The translations under genes and the position numbers were made by a program. Source: Conchocele bisecta (lineage: Eukaryota > Mollusca > Bivalvia > Lucinida > Thyasiridae). From it: a stretch of 64,000 nucleotides of DNA. Positions 9,308-19,708 of the stretch are shown here, piece after piece (positions within the stretch are counted from its first letter, which is position 1; the number at the start of each line of letters is the position of its first letter). The stretch covers positions 10,009,043 through 10,073,042 of the forward strand of contig CM055267.1 of NCBI GenBank assembly GCA_029237695.1. The letters are read 5' to 3'. Under the pieces are notes generated by a model. It was not told where the DNA came from, did not search any database, and was given only the letters and a program-made list of their open reading frames with translations.

Positions 9308-9727
9308 CATACCGCATATAAAAAATCCCAAAAGACAGGCAGCTGGGCGGGCGGCGGCTGCTACCCGGAAAGTTAAACAAGATAAAATACTCGCCGAGCT
9401 TCGAGAGGCTAAACAGTCGTTGCAATCGGGGACGGAGACAGCACAACATCTGAAGACAGAGCAATCAGGTTCAACAGTGTTGAGTACAACAACACCCCCA
9501 ATTCAAGAATTGGAAGCACACTCAACACACAATCGAGGTTGGACGAATCCGATTGAACCCCAATTCACGAATGGAGTTGGGTTGTTGGTGGTGGTCTGGC
9601 AGTTGTTGGTGCCCTGTGCGTGTGGAAATACCCCCTATTACACCAATCCTTATCGAGAAAACAACCCCCATCATACATCCAAAAACAGTTACGAAACACC
9701 AATCGCGATTGGATGCGCCCCATTTAA
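9219..9727 (+). pseudogene. Small basic protein with NPKRQAAGR motif and C-terminal hydrophobic segment (element 1, one frameshift)
   Basis: The frame starts MTQDTPARVTE, has a basic block (NPKRQAAGRAAAATRKVKQD), an amphipathic helix and a Thr/Pro-rich linker. Near 9,570 it shifts into a frame with WVVGGGLAVVGAL, a short membrane-like segment, and ends at 9,727. Element 2 (36,894) keeps the same start and the WVVGGGLAV segment. The KNPKR..AG block recurs in Polinton small proteins. No function is known to me. Confidence 0.55.
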
Positions 9728-9774
9728 ACATTGATCGCGATCCCTTTTATATGCAATAATTATAATTATCAACA

Positions 9775-10008
9775 ATGGCTGAACAAGATGGTAAAATGAT
9801 AGTGAATGCGCTTTATCACGCTGTGGTGATATCGGGTTTCAGTATCGGGTATGCTCGACTATCAAAGATGGCCCTAGGAGGGTCCGCTCCCAAATTGGAC
9901 TTTACTGTGAGAGACATGGGGCTCGCGACCTTAGATGTAGCGGCCGCAGTTTGGACCCGAGATTATCTAATTAAAGCTGGAATTCTACCCGTTAATATAT
10001 GGAAATAA
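9775..10008 (+). CDS. Conserved 77-residue Polinton membrane protein
   Basis: This is an intact short frame: NALYHAVVISGFSIGYARL (hydrophobic), GGSAPKLDFT, and a second hydrophobic part (MGLATLDVAAAVWTRDYLI) ending KAGILPVNIWK. I recognise near-identical short proteins in many cnidarian and molluscan Polintons. It probably has two membrane segments; its role is unknown. Its stop TAA is immediately followed by the ATG of the next gene. The whole region 9.73-10.80 kb is deleted in element 2. Confidence 0.7.
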   Translation: MAEQDGKMIVNALYHAVVISGFSIGYARLSKMALGGSAPKLDFTVRDMGLATLDVAAAVWTRDYLIKAGILPVNIWK

Positions 10009-10441
10009 ATGGCTTCAATCGCAGTAATAGTAGGTGGTGCGCTTGTAAACGCATTGGCGTTCAGCGGTAGCAACTTTATATTGATCTAAAATGAGAAGCT
10101 CGAACGTGGATGAGGAGCGCAAGCGTCATGATTTAGCTGTAGAACAACTCAATAGCGCAAAGGAAGTGTGGTCGAAAAAACGAACCGCCCATCTGGACTG
10201 GGTGAACGAAGAGCTTCGCCGCGAGAATCACGCCGCACAAACTTTCCAGAACGTTGAAGAAGCCAACCGCGAGTACGCGCTGGCATATCCACAGAAAAGT
10301 CTAGATCCAATGGATCGTGAGCCCCAACTTTCAGATTTCTATGTACCGTCAGAGCCCCAAAAAGACCGCGAGATCGCGTTCATCGTCGTGGGAATGGGTG
10401 TGGTGGGTATCGTCACCTACTGTATCCAATCGAGATTTTAA
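10009..10441 (+). pseudogene. Conserved Polinton protein, MASIA..GGALVNALAFSG type (one frameshift)
   Basis: The frame starts MASIAVIVGGALVNALAFSG directly after the previous stop. It ends early at about 10,089 and continues from 10,091 in another frame: NVDEERKRHDLAVEQL, DWVNEELRRENHAAQTFQ, DPMDREPQLSDFY, EIAFIVVGMGVVGIVTY. Other Polintons carry these parts in one protein, so an indel near 10,080-10,090 is likely. The layout is an N-terminal hydrophobic segment, a charged helical centre and a C-terminal hydrophobic segment. Confidence 0.65.
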
Positions 10442-10495
10442 ATTAATTAATTATTTAAAAAACATTTTTTTTTATAAATATATATATATAGAACG
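10442..10495. promoter_or_regulatory. T-run and TATA tract before the integrase operon
   Basis: A T9 run and 'ataaatatatatatatag' lie directly before the ATG at 10,496. It is a plausible TATA-type promoter for the downstream frame and integrase, seen only as sequence. Confidence 0.3.
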
Positions 10496-10849
10496 ATGTT
10501 AGTTGACGATCTTTATTTTGCTATGATCGATGTAGGCTACACTGCCCTTAAGCACCGTTTACCCGGTGCATAGAGTATGATTCGTCTGGCCCGAGATTCT
10601 CTCGAGACGTGGCGCGAGGATAAAAAAGCGGCCACCCTTTTCGCAAAGCGGATGTTATATTCCTCCTCAACTCCAATCGATGAATTAGATTCCTCCGAGT
10701 TCCTTCAGAACTTAACCTCCAAATGTGATTTTACTTCCAACAAAGATTTATTATTAACGACGCAGTTACCGGACGAACTGGTGAGGGCATGTTGGAGATT
10801 GTCCGATATATTAGAATACTTCGCATACGATGAACACGCGCAAACTTGA
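10496..10849 (+). pseudogene. Unrecognised protein upstream of integrase (one internal stop)
   Basis: The frame starts MLVDDLYFAMIDVGYTALKH, meets a TAG at 10,571-10,573, then continues in the same frame to 10,849 (DSLETWREDKKAATLFAKRM, then a STPIDELDSS segment, then LPDELVRACWRLSDILEYFA). It overlaps the integrase start by 20 bp. Only its tail survives in element 2, fused to an upstream gene by deletion. I do not recognise a family. Confidence 0.45.
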
Positions 10850-12366
10850 TACCAAACTATCGGTTCGCCTAGCGCTCAAGCTAGCAAACACATACTACAG
10901 CCCCCGCGGCTACTGGAAGGGACTCGCTGCCATCAAGAACCTCGCGGCGGCGACCAAGGTTTCAGAAAACGCTGTCAAGGAATGGCTCAAGAAGCAGGCC
11001 ATCTGGCAGATCTATTTACCCGTGCCTCACAATATTCCGCGACCGAAATTCGACGTGCCGGTGCCGAACCAAGTTCAGCAAGCGGATCTCCTGTTTCTAC
11101 CTCACGATCTCGTCGGTCGCAAGACGTACAAGTACGCACTGACAATCGTTGACGTAGCGAGTCGTTATAAAGGGGCTGAGTCGTTGGCCACTAACTAGTC
11201 TAAGGAGGTGGCCGAGGCTCTTTCCCGAATATATAAGAGGAGTCCTCTCAAATGGCCGAATCTTCTCCAGGTCGATCCCGGCCGAGAGTTTATGGGTGCG
11301 GTCTCTCATCTATTGTCTAAGCACAACGTTTCTGTCAGACGCGGCCGCGTCAACATCCACCGGGACCAGGGGATCGTGGAGCGCTTCAATCGAACCCTGG
11401 CTGAGAGACTGTTCGGACACCAATACGCCAAAGAACTTGTAGACCCCCATTCACGATCGACCGCGTGGGTGGTCAGACTGCCCGCCGTGGTCTCCGCACT
11501 GAACGGAGAGGTGACCAGATTGATAGGTAAGAAACCTGTAGATGCTATCAAGTTTAAAAGGGTGACGAGCAAGCCCTCTGCCGTTCGCCGCGGTCGATCG
11601 TTGGTTTAGAGGAGCACGGCTTTCCATACAGATATTGACGTCCGGTACCTCTATCAACCGGTTAGAGGCTCGAAGGTGGCCAGCAGCAGCGCGACTGATC
11701 CGTGTGGTCTCTCAATGTATATCAATCTAAGATCGATCTATTACCAAACTTGTTGAGCCAGTGCTCTACTATTTGGATGATGGGCCATCTCGAGGGTTTG
11801 TGCGCAGAAGAAACTTCTTATGGTGCCTTCTGACACCAGTACCCCCGTGATCGTCAGAGTCTTTAGAAGAGGTTCTGTATGTATTCCGTCTTGGTAACAC
11901 GCGTCTTTTATCGTAGTTATGCGGGAGAAGTCCTTTAAAAATTTTTTGGGTTGACAGTACGGTTTCAATAACGCCGGTCTTTCATTTTAATCCTCCCTGT
12001 TTTGAGGTGGTGACAGGATTGATAGGTAGAAGCCGTAGATGCTATTCCAAGTTTTTTAAAAAGGGTGACGGAGCGATCCCTCTGCCTCTCGCGGGCCGGG
12101 GACCCGTTGGTTTAGAGGAGCAACGGCTTCCATCAGATATTGACGTCCGGTACCTCTATCAACCGGGAGAGCTCGAAGGTGGCAGCCGCCGCGCGACTGA
12201 TCCCGTGTGGTCTCTCAATGTATATCATCTAGATCGATCTATTACCAAACATGATGAGCCCGTGCTCTACTATTTGGATGATGGGCCATCTCGAGGGTTT
12301 GTTCGCGAAGAACTTCTTATGGTGCCTTCTGACACCCAGCTACCCCCGGATCGTCAGAGTCTTTAG
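10830..12366 (+). pseudogene. Retroviral-type DDE integrase of Polinton (element 1, broken, 3' end duplicated)
   Basis: From the ATG at 10,830 the frame gives a Polinton integrase N-terminal part (YYSPRGYWKGLAAIK, EWLKKQAIWQIYL) and the catalytic core. The first Asp is in VQQADLLFLP, the second in LLQVDPGREF and the Glu in GIVERFNRTL, with 34 residues between the last two. An in-frame TAG is at 11,196-11,198. The C-terminal domain (IDVRYLYQPGE, RATDPVWSLNVYHLD, GFVREELLMVPSD) occurs twice because of a tandem duplication, in a degraded copy (11.6-11.9 kb) and a better one (12.1-12.37 kb). The enzyme would insert the element into host DNA. It converges on PolB. Confidence 0.85.
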
Positions 12367-12489
12367 AGAGGTTCTGTATGTATTCCGTCTGGTAACACGC
12401 GTCTTTTATCGTAGTATGCGGAGAGTCCTATTTTTTTGTTGACAGTACGTTTTCATAACGCCGTCTTTCATTTTAAATCCTCTGTTTTG
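11508..12489. repeat. About 490-bp tandem duplication across the integrase and PolB 3' ends
   Basis: Unit A (11,508-12,003) and unit B (12,004-12,489) both run from 'gaggtg..cagattgatagg' through the integrase C terminus into the end of PolB ('ctttcattttaa'). They differ mainly by scattered one-base gains and losses rather than substitutions, which is what unpolished long-read sequence looks like. Confidence 0.85.
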
Positions 12490-15466
12490 TGCTACATCTA
12501 TAATGTGTTTTCCATCTTCTGTAGTTTCACTTAGTACTCGTTTATATCTATCCCAATTTAAATTGTTGGTTCTCTTGGACATTCCTTTCGCAGAGTTTTT
12601 ATTAATTTTAATTTGTTCCAAATTATCTTTAGTGGAATTAAATTTTTCTACGAAATAACACTTACTAGATAACGCTATCGCCCTATCTCCGCTAAATTCC
12701 ATTTTGAAAAGTCCGGGCTCTCTTTCGCTCCATTTATCCCAAGCCAACCATTTCTTTTTTTCTTTTTCAAACTCGCCTAGTAAGTTAGGTCTAACCAATT
12801 CCTCTATCGTTTTTCCACTAACTCCTATATACATACTATCTGTATCCATCTGTATTAATTCAAAGTCTTCTCTTTTTACGTATTTATCTAGAAATTCGTA
12901 GTAAAATTCCAACATTCTCAATTTAGCTAGTTGATAAACCGCTATTCCACAATGGAATGGTCTCTTTACCGCACACCTGGGTTTTCTTGAAGATATTTCG
13001 TACGCATCTCCTATCTCTTCCAAATCGTCAAAGAATGCAGATCTTAATGCTTTGTCAACACAGGTTTCGTTTTGTGTATATGTCGTATTTAAATGTCTCT
13101 CCGTTGCCTCTATCATTTTTCCACAACACGAGTTTCCTAATAATTTCATTATGTCGGCTACTGGTTTGTTATTTGGTTCTACATCACCTGTTCGACTTGC
13201 GGCTGTAACTTCTTTTGCGAACCATTCGAACGGTTTTCCGCTAATATAATCTATAACACGATGAACTCCAGTAATTTCTAGGCCGTGTTTTAAATACCAT
13301 TTCAACAGTGGCGCGTACAGCAATACTTTAGTGGCGGTCATAGATCCCACCAATTTTTTTCCATCTCCTCTTGTTCGGCCAGTATCTTTTAAATATTTTA
13401 ACATGTGTGTGGGAACTTCATCAACCTCTACTTCTCTGTTTATAAATATTGGGGACATTTTCAGAAAACTTATCTTTTAAGTTGTGTGGAACTTCTATAT
13501 CCACCTCCGCAAACCCAAACCAGTCTCCAGATAAAACTCTTTTACAAAACTTTTTAATAAATTTAGGGTTATGTGGGGTATCTATATGGTGTATATTTTC
13601 TCTCCCACACGGCATCTCTTTATTTAACGTAGATAAATATAACGCGTTTGCATCGTACCCCAAAACAGCCTTGCAAGGTTTGGAACCCACTCTAATATTT
13701 GAAACACCAGCTTCTGCATATCGTGTAAATACTATTGATGGACCGCCAACTAGAGCGTCCTTCATCATTTCGTATGTTTCTTCTTTTGGTGCATATAGAG
13801 CATCCTCCGGTATAATCGTCTTTGAAGATTTTTGTTCTTTAATGGTTCCTCTCAATACATATTGTATAGCTACTCCAGGTAGTGTTACCGCATCTTTGAA
13901 AATATCCACACCTCTGTGTTTATAAAATTCACACATTTTTTCCACCGCTTCTAGGAACGGTGTTACATCTAAATCGTTATAATATTTCAACCAATCTCTG
14001 AAAGTTTTCATATTATTTTCTTCGAAAATTCTACGACATTTACTTAATTCTGTTTCATCTATTAACATTTTCCCAGATAGTTTGGAATACCAATTCTCTA
14101 TATCCGGTAGTCCTGGGTAATCCAGTTTGTCTATTTTTCTATTAGTTTTGCGGGATCTTTATCACAAATATGAGTTACTGTTCCTGAGAAATTATCTCCT
14201 ATACTAACGCTTACAGGAACGTGCTCGGCTTCGTACTCTAGATTATTACCGAGAGTTTCAAATTTTGGGTTGAGATATGCCTCAAAATCGTATGCTATCT
14301 GATATGGATAAAGAGTAGTGTCGCAACCGATCTTTATGTCTTTACCCGTTCTTTGAAATTCGCATTCCCACATAACTACTAGGTTGAATTCTTTGCTTCT
14401 TCTAATAAGTGAATCTCTTCTCATAGTGGATGCGCGTTCTTCTTTTCTATGCTTTGCATGAATCTCACACCCGTGCCAGTAACAGCCGTGATATTGATAT
14501 ACGGTATTAGTTTCTGTACAGTATCCATCTACTGGAGCTCCTAAAACCCATCTTTCACCCCCGTGTCCACACTGTTCGTGGTGAATGTGAATTCCCTCCT
14601 GCTTTTCCACAGAGTACATCCAATCGATCGCCCCATAACTGTTAGAACTTTTTGGGTAGAACGCTTTCTCGAACGACGAACGCGGGCGCTCTAAATAATT
14701 ACCATCACATACTACTTTTGTCTCACCTTTCATACATTTTGGTCCATGTCTCTTCATATTACTCGCTTTCGTGAATTTCTGCTTGCAATTATCGCAGGCG
14801 TAAATTTTAGATAGGTTTTTAAGGTTTTTTATCTGAAATTCGTGATTATTAAACAGTCCTATTGTCATTGGTTTATTACCTATTGCCTTATAGTGCGCTG
14901 GTACCTTTTTCAACCACCATACATTACATTCGGTGGGTTGATATACTTCTATGCCGATTTTAAAAAAACTCTTCAACCTTTTTCAGATCTGAAAAAGGAA
15001 TTGGTGAAACCACATTACTACCGAAATATTGCTTACTAAGTTCTTTCGCCTTTTCTGTACATCTGTCAGGTCTTTTATCTGTCATATGCATAGCTAGACA
15101 CCTGAACAGACAAAGGTCGTCATTATACTTATCTAAAGAATACATACCTTTTTTATTCTTCAGCCATTCTGGAAGTTCTCCTCCTGCTGCTTCTTTGGAT
15201 TGTAGTCCCAAATCTATTCCCCTACTGCCCTGTATTAGCTTTACGAAAACCTCTACCCATCTTACAAACTTCCACTTTGTATTCGGTCTGTCTATTTTAT
15301 CGGACATTATTCGTGTTTGCTCCTTATCTGACAGCCATTTTTTAACTGTTTTCATTGATGATAGTGGTTCGCTACAACCGAGATTTTTGTGCATTATTAT
15401 AGTTATAGGTTTTCCATTTTTAGTTTCCTCCATATGTTCTAGCTTGTAAGAATATGAATATCTCAA
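12406..15466 (-). pseudogene. Protein-primed family B DNA polymerase of Polinton (element 1, broken)
   Basis: In order from the N terminus: a YSYKLEHME block; NDDLCLFRCLAMH; a zinc-finger-like part (CDNCKQKFTKASNMKRH, near 14,790); YQYHGCYWHGCEIH; Exo I (YDFEAY, near 14,290); Exo III (YYNDLD, near 13,980); motif A (GYDANALYLS, near 13,650); motif B region (LLGNSCCGKM); motif C (MDTDSMYIG, near 12,840). The Exo II part is missing: sequence jumps from the AKLIEK segment (14,131) to the DYPGLPD segment (14,110). Frame changes occur near 14,965, 14,130 and 13,440. The gene is AT-rich and clearly diverged from element 2 PolB, unlike the neighbouring integrase. It converges on integrase. Confidence 0.85.
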
Positions 15467-15535
15467 ATAAAAATTGGTTGTTAGTTACGGAGCGAGTTTA
15501 TTGGACATGCGTTCAGACTCGTTAATGTCAATGTT

Positions 15536-15970
15536 TTAACGAAAGGAAAATGTAACTACCCGTCTTCCCTTTTCTACCTTTTCCAATGTTTCATCATGAG
15601 CCCCCAATATTTCTTCACCTTCTGCCACTATCGCGCGAACTATAGATTTTTTCTTATTATTTGGTATTTGGTCACCTGTGCGTCTAATTTGAGACAAATT
15701 ATTGGTGCTTGAAGGTTTTATTACACTAGCCCTTAACTCCGCAATACTTTCTTTTTTAATTCTGTTACCAACTTCCTCCGCTTTGGATATATCATTAAAT
15801 GCCCCTTTTTTATAGGCGCGGGTAAACCGCTTCTTAAACACCTTATTCTTTGTGGCGTTTATCAGCTTTGTCAACCCCCTAACTCTCAACCGTTTACTAT
15901 AAGTAATCCCCTGAGATTCGGCTTGTCTTCTCAAACTTTCTATTTCTGCTCTAGTTTCTGGCGTTATCAT
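15536..15970 (-). CDS. SAP-like N-terminal part of PolB, or separate small basic protein
   Basis: The frame from ATG 15,970 (MITPETRAEIESLRRQAESQ) has the short helix-rich, basic pattern (GITYSKRLRVRGLTKLI) found at the N terminus of Polinton PolB, where it resembles a SAP DNA-binding fold; that comparison is from memory. The frame ends at 15,536, 70 bp before the PolB frame, so it is either the N-terminal piece of a broken PolB or its own gene. The frame is also open upstream to 16,018, but that part reads through the palindrome arm and is probably non-coding. Confidence 0.5.
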   Translation of the reverse strand: MITPETRAEIESLRRQAESQGITYSKRLRVRGLTKLINATKNKVFKKRFTRAYKKGAFNDISKAEEVGNRIKKESIAELRASVIKPSSTNNLSQIRRTGDQIPNNKKKSIVRAIVAEGEEILGAHDETLEKVEKGRRVVTFSFR

Positions 15971-15988
15971 ATTTTCTGTATTTACTTT

Positions 15989-16115
15989 TGTATATATACT
16001 TTTGTATAACCTATACAATTTATCTGTTCAATTGGACGTGAACAATTTACATCATGTTTTTTTCACGTCCAATTGAACAGATAAATTTTATAGGTTATAC
16101 AAAGGTATATATACA
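15989..16115. repeat. 54-bp-arm palindrome with 19-nt loop in a divergent intergenic interval
   Basis: Arm 15,989-16,042 and arm 16,062-16,115 are reverse complements with about three mismatches. Each arm ends outward in a GTATATATAC tract, one facing the PolB-side frame, the other facing the zinc-finger gene. It is a candidate bidirectional promoter or replication structure. Confidence 0.85.
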
Positions 16116-16121
16116 TATATA

Positions 16122-16415
16122 ATGGAGTGTGTGACTTGTTGTAAGACGTTTACGTGTAAAGACTATCTACGAAGGCATCTAGCGAGAAATAGAATGTTTC
16201 CTTGTGTCCCCCCACAATTTCAATGCCCAAGATGCCCTTGTAAATTCGTTAGTGCCCAAACTCTTTGTAGACATAAGCAACTACGCTGCCCTGTGGCTAA
16301 AGGTGAACGTGGTAGACCAGAGCTGGTAGAATTAGTTGCTGATCTGCGAAATAAATTAGTTATATCGGAGAAGAAAAATGGGGTGTTGGAATATAAACTA
16401 TTGTACTCGCATTAA
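16122..16415 (+). CDS. Small viral-type C2HC zinc-finger protein with C-terminal coiled coil
   Basis: This is an intact 97-residue frame with two zinc-finger units. The first is CVTCCKTFTCKDYLRRH with a following Cys; the second is CPRCPCKFVSAQTLCRHKQ with a following Cys. They have Cys-x2-Cys-x12-His spacing and a terminal Cys instead of the second His. A short predicted coiled coil follows (LVADLRNKLVISEKK). Similar small finger-plus-coil proteins are common in giant viruses, from memory. It starts six bases after the palindrome arm and is the last gene before the element end. Element 2 shows no equivalent. A role in transcription or DNA binding is inference. Confidence 0.65.
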   Translation: MECVTCCKTFTCKDYLRRHLARNRMFPCVPPQFQCPRCPCKFVSAQTLCRHKQLRCPVAKGERGRPELVELVADLRNKLVISEKKNGVLEYKLLYSH

Positions 16416-16595
16416 TGATTTCGACTTTTTTCAAAAGTCAATTACCAATATAATTGGGACTCATTTTGACTCCCTCTTTTCAAAATTATTTTCTCCAAAA
16501 ATTCATTAATTTGCTGTCGGGAGACACTTTCCTCGTTAACCAATTTTTTGATTTTTCGGGGGTGGTGGGGGTAGAATAGAGGGTTATAAATGATA
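16416..16595. other. Subterminal region of element 1
   Basis: It contains one internal copy of the terminal-like 'tcattttgactccct' (16,455-16,475) and AT-rich sequence, with no gene. The terminal repeat starts just after it. Confidence 0.5.
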
Positions 16596-16634
16596 TCACG
16601 GTAAGTGGTATCATTTTGACTCCCTTACTACTAC
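16596..16634. repeat. Right terminal repeat of element 1
   Basis: 'ggtatcattttgactccc' followed by 'ttactactact' matches, in the same orientation, the outer ends at 42,280-42,325 and the mirror of 17,452, 42,197 and 48,123. Outer bases end in CT, as in Polinton AG...CT termini. No clean 6-bp target duplication can be checked because the left end is outside the window. Confidence 0.65.
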
Positions 16635-16639
16635 TCCAA

Positions 16640-17450
16640 GAATACGACATAGACTCAATTGTTTTATGCAAAAATGAAATAGCACTCGACACATTATTTA
16701 CTTCATCAGCTTTTCGCGCCAATCCGGTAGCTCGCGTGGATCTAAGCTATATGACCGTACTGCAACGTGGACCTAAATCCGTGCGTATAGATAGATACAT
16801 TTAACTACTTGGAACCTGTTGCATAATATAACAATAATACATGTCTGATTACTGAACAGCCAATCTACAGAGCCGTATGATATATAAAACAAGAAGTACA
16901 TGCATTAATACAGATACGTTGTAAGTAGTTTGTATGTTGCGGTTATTGATATTGAAACACATCACGGGAGAAGTGTATTACGAAATATTTAGGGTAGTAA
17001 ATTAATTTAAATATGTGTCGTAGAATTTGTTAAGCACAATGAATTAAATGGCTATTAATAGCTATGGTCTGTATATTATATAACTTACCATGTCATGTTG
17101 AGTAAGTATAATTGGCCTCGCGGCTGAGATAATGACTATATAGTATATACCATGTGCGTGATCAGCGTAGCCCCAGACCGACCCCGAGATCAGTACAGTC
17201 TGATCAAGGACGACCTTGGTCGCCATTGACTCAATCTAACCGCTTTACGTTCACTGAATACCCGTATGTTATAGCGGTAGCGATGTTGTAATGATAAGGA
17301 TCTACGATGGCTGCAAATATACTAACGTTCATTTATCATCTGTAGCCTATTTCACAAACCTCCGTTAGTCTGCTAAACTCAGTTAGTCGGCTAAACTTCA
17401 GGCCGACAAAATCGGCTTTGCTTAGCCTCCTCGTTAGTCGGCTAAACTTT
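16640..17450. other. No gene; host-like DNA
   Basis: AT-rich unique-looking sequence. Near 17,360-17,450 three copies of 'gttagtcggctaaactt' form a short local repeat. Nothing else is recognised. Confidence 0.5.
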
Positions 17451-17451
17451 T

Positions 17452-17556
17452 AGAGTAGTATATGGGAGTCAAAATGATACCACCTCCCTCTGAGAGCCCC
17501 CACGCTACGCGCGGTGCCTCACATCAGGCGGTGGTATCATTTTTGACTCCCTGGTT
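17452..17556. repeat. Palindromic unit with Polinton-like ends
   Basis: It opens 'agtagtatatgggagtcaaa' and closes with 'ggtggtatcatttttgactc', the inverted counterpart, with only about 50 bp between. It resembles the terminal palindromes of element 2 but stands alone, about 800 bp beyond the end of element 1. Confidence 0.65.
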
Positions 17557-17569
17557 AGGCTCAACTTTT

Positions 17570-18512
17570 ATTGCCAAAAACATGAGAATGTGGTATTATG
17601 ACAATGAGATTTTTTTTTCTGTCGTCTTGTACGAGTTTTTTTCTGTCGTATGTATCCACAATTGGGACGAAAACATTCACAATTACACTACCACATACAC
17701 AGTCCGAGTATCTACAATTGGTACACTAGTATACACAATTGGGACTGTCAAAAATGGTATTTTTTCTAGGCAATTTGCGACAATGTCGTAACTTTTTCCA
17801 CAAAAGGGCGTGAGAAATCCACAATTGGGACGCCAGTATCCACAATTGGGACACGATATACACAATTGCACTGGTAGTACAAAATACGACGTTTTGGTCC
17901 AAATAGTTGATGGGGTTTCTAGTCCATTCTGCACATGCAGCCACACTTTTTTTCTGTCGTATGTATCCACAATTGGGACAAAAAACATCCACAATCGTAC
18001 TACCACCTACCCACACCAAAAATCGCCAAAAAACATGAGAATGTGGTATTATGACAATGAGATTTTTTTTCTGTCGTATGTATCCACAACTGGGACGAAA
18101 ACATCCACAATCGCACTACCACCTACCCACACCAAAAATCGCCAAAAACATGAGAATGTGGTATTATGACAATGAGAATTTGTTTCTGTCGTATGTATCC
18201 ACAAGTGGGACGAAAACATCCACAATCGTACTACCACCTACCCACACCAAAAATCGCCAAAAACATGAGAATGTGGTATTATGACAATGATATTTTTTTT
18301 TCTGTCGTATGTATCCATAATTGGGACGAAAACATCCACAATCGTACTACCACCTACCCACACCAAAAATCGCCAAAAACATGAGAATGTGGGATTATGC
18401 ATGACAATGAGTAATTGTTTTCTGTCGTATGTATCCACAATTGGGACGAAAACATCCACAATCGTACTACCACCTACCCACACCAAAAATCGCCGAGAAC
18501 ATGAGAATGTCT
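17570..18512. repeat. Satellite of 115-bp units
   Basis: Units begin at about 18,029, 18,145, 18,260, 18,375 and 18,490, with a diverged copy at 17,574. Each has 'acatgagaatgtggtatt', 'ctgtcgtatgtatccacaa' and 'accacctacccacacc'. The open frames across it are by-products of the repeat. Confidence 0.9.
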
Positions 18513-18634
18513 CGTCGAGACGGTTCAAATGAGTAGTCACAACATATACTTTCATTGAGAAGTGGCACAAAAAATTAAAATTAAATATTTAAATAATTTC
18601 ATTCCCGTAAAGGTGTATTCCGCATGCAATGGCA

Positions 18635-19215
18635 TGGTCGGAACCACAGGTGGAAGACTCGGACCTGTGACACAATGAAAATGACCATTACAAACAATCC
18701 ATCACCCCACCCACTTGGTCTCATACAGTACTATCTTCTCTTATAGAAAGGTGGAAAAGAATATGGCTATTATATAAAGAGCCCTCTCGTTTCCGACTCG
18801 CACAAACACAATAAACATCGATTAAATGTATGATTTCTGTCTCTGGCAATCGAAAAAGGTCTTAGGTGCGTGAATATACTCACTTCAAATCGTTGTTTCC
18901 AGCATTTATTCAGTTATTCGCATTTTGTATACCCCACCCAAAGCGAAATGTGCGTGTACGAAAGACTCTCACACAGAATCGGAGGCCGTCCGGCGTGGAT
19001 TATCTGTCATATGTGGCCGATAGCTGATCGCCAGCTGAAACTAAAGTCGTGCACCATGACCATATACATTAGAAACTCCAACCTTACAAAGTTCGTCCAA
19101 TTGTGATAGAAGATGGTACTGTACGAGACCAAATGGGTGTGGTAATGGGATTTTTTTAATAGGCATTTTTTTTGGTGTCATAGGTCCGAGTCTTCCACAT
19201 GTGGTCGGAACATGC
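18635..19215. mobile_element. MITE-like element with about 110-bp terminal inverted repeats
   Basis: The left repeat (about 18,635-18,745, with 'ggtggaagactcggacctg') is the reverse complement of about 19,105-19,215. The centre (about 360 bp) holds a TATA-like 'tattatataaagagccct' near 18,770 and no convincing gene. Confidence 0.7.
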
Positions 19216-19219
19216 ACAT

Positions 19220-19705
19220 AGAACGGCCCATGTCAGATACCTCCTTATAGGAATCACGATTTGCCTGGTTTGGCCCAATTATTCTGCGTTGTCAGAGAAG
19301 TGAACACAGTGTCGCAAACTGATCAGGATCTACTCAATTCTCTGATCATTAGCACATAAACTATTATGGTATGGAACATAATAATGGGCTCATGTATCTG
19401 TGGAACCAGTGTAGCTCCAGATCAGCGAGCGCATGTACGCAACCGGATCAGGGCCTGTACATGTTGCCATCCCATACAACCTTGTATTATGTCTGTGCGA
19501 GTGTGTCATTCGTGAAGAACAAGGATCTACACTACCTTTCAGCCAATAAAGCATTGTAGTATTGCATACAAGTACAATAACTGGTTCCTATTGAAGTGCA
19601 ACCATTGTAGCAACATATCAGCGAGCACATGTGTGCAGTCTGATCAGGTGCTACGCTGTTTGCCATCTCATACTAACTTACGTTATGCCTGTGCATTCAG
19701 CCAAT
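19220..19705. repeat. Degenerate two-copy tandem repeat (about 190-230 bp)
   Basis: Segments around 19,395-19,500 and 19,600-19,700 share 'gtagc..cagatcagcgagc', 'tgtac', 'gatcagg' and 'gttgccatc'. No coding content is recognised. Confidence 0.5.
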
Positions 19706-19708
19706 ACA

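Noticed and set aside
17726..18570. Several frames of 60-110 residues on both strands
   Set aside because: They follow the 115-bp satellite period and have no independent coding signal.
18870..19106. 78-residue frame after a TATA-like sequence
   Set aside because: No recognisable domain and it runs into the right inverted repeat of a MITE-like element.
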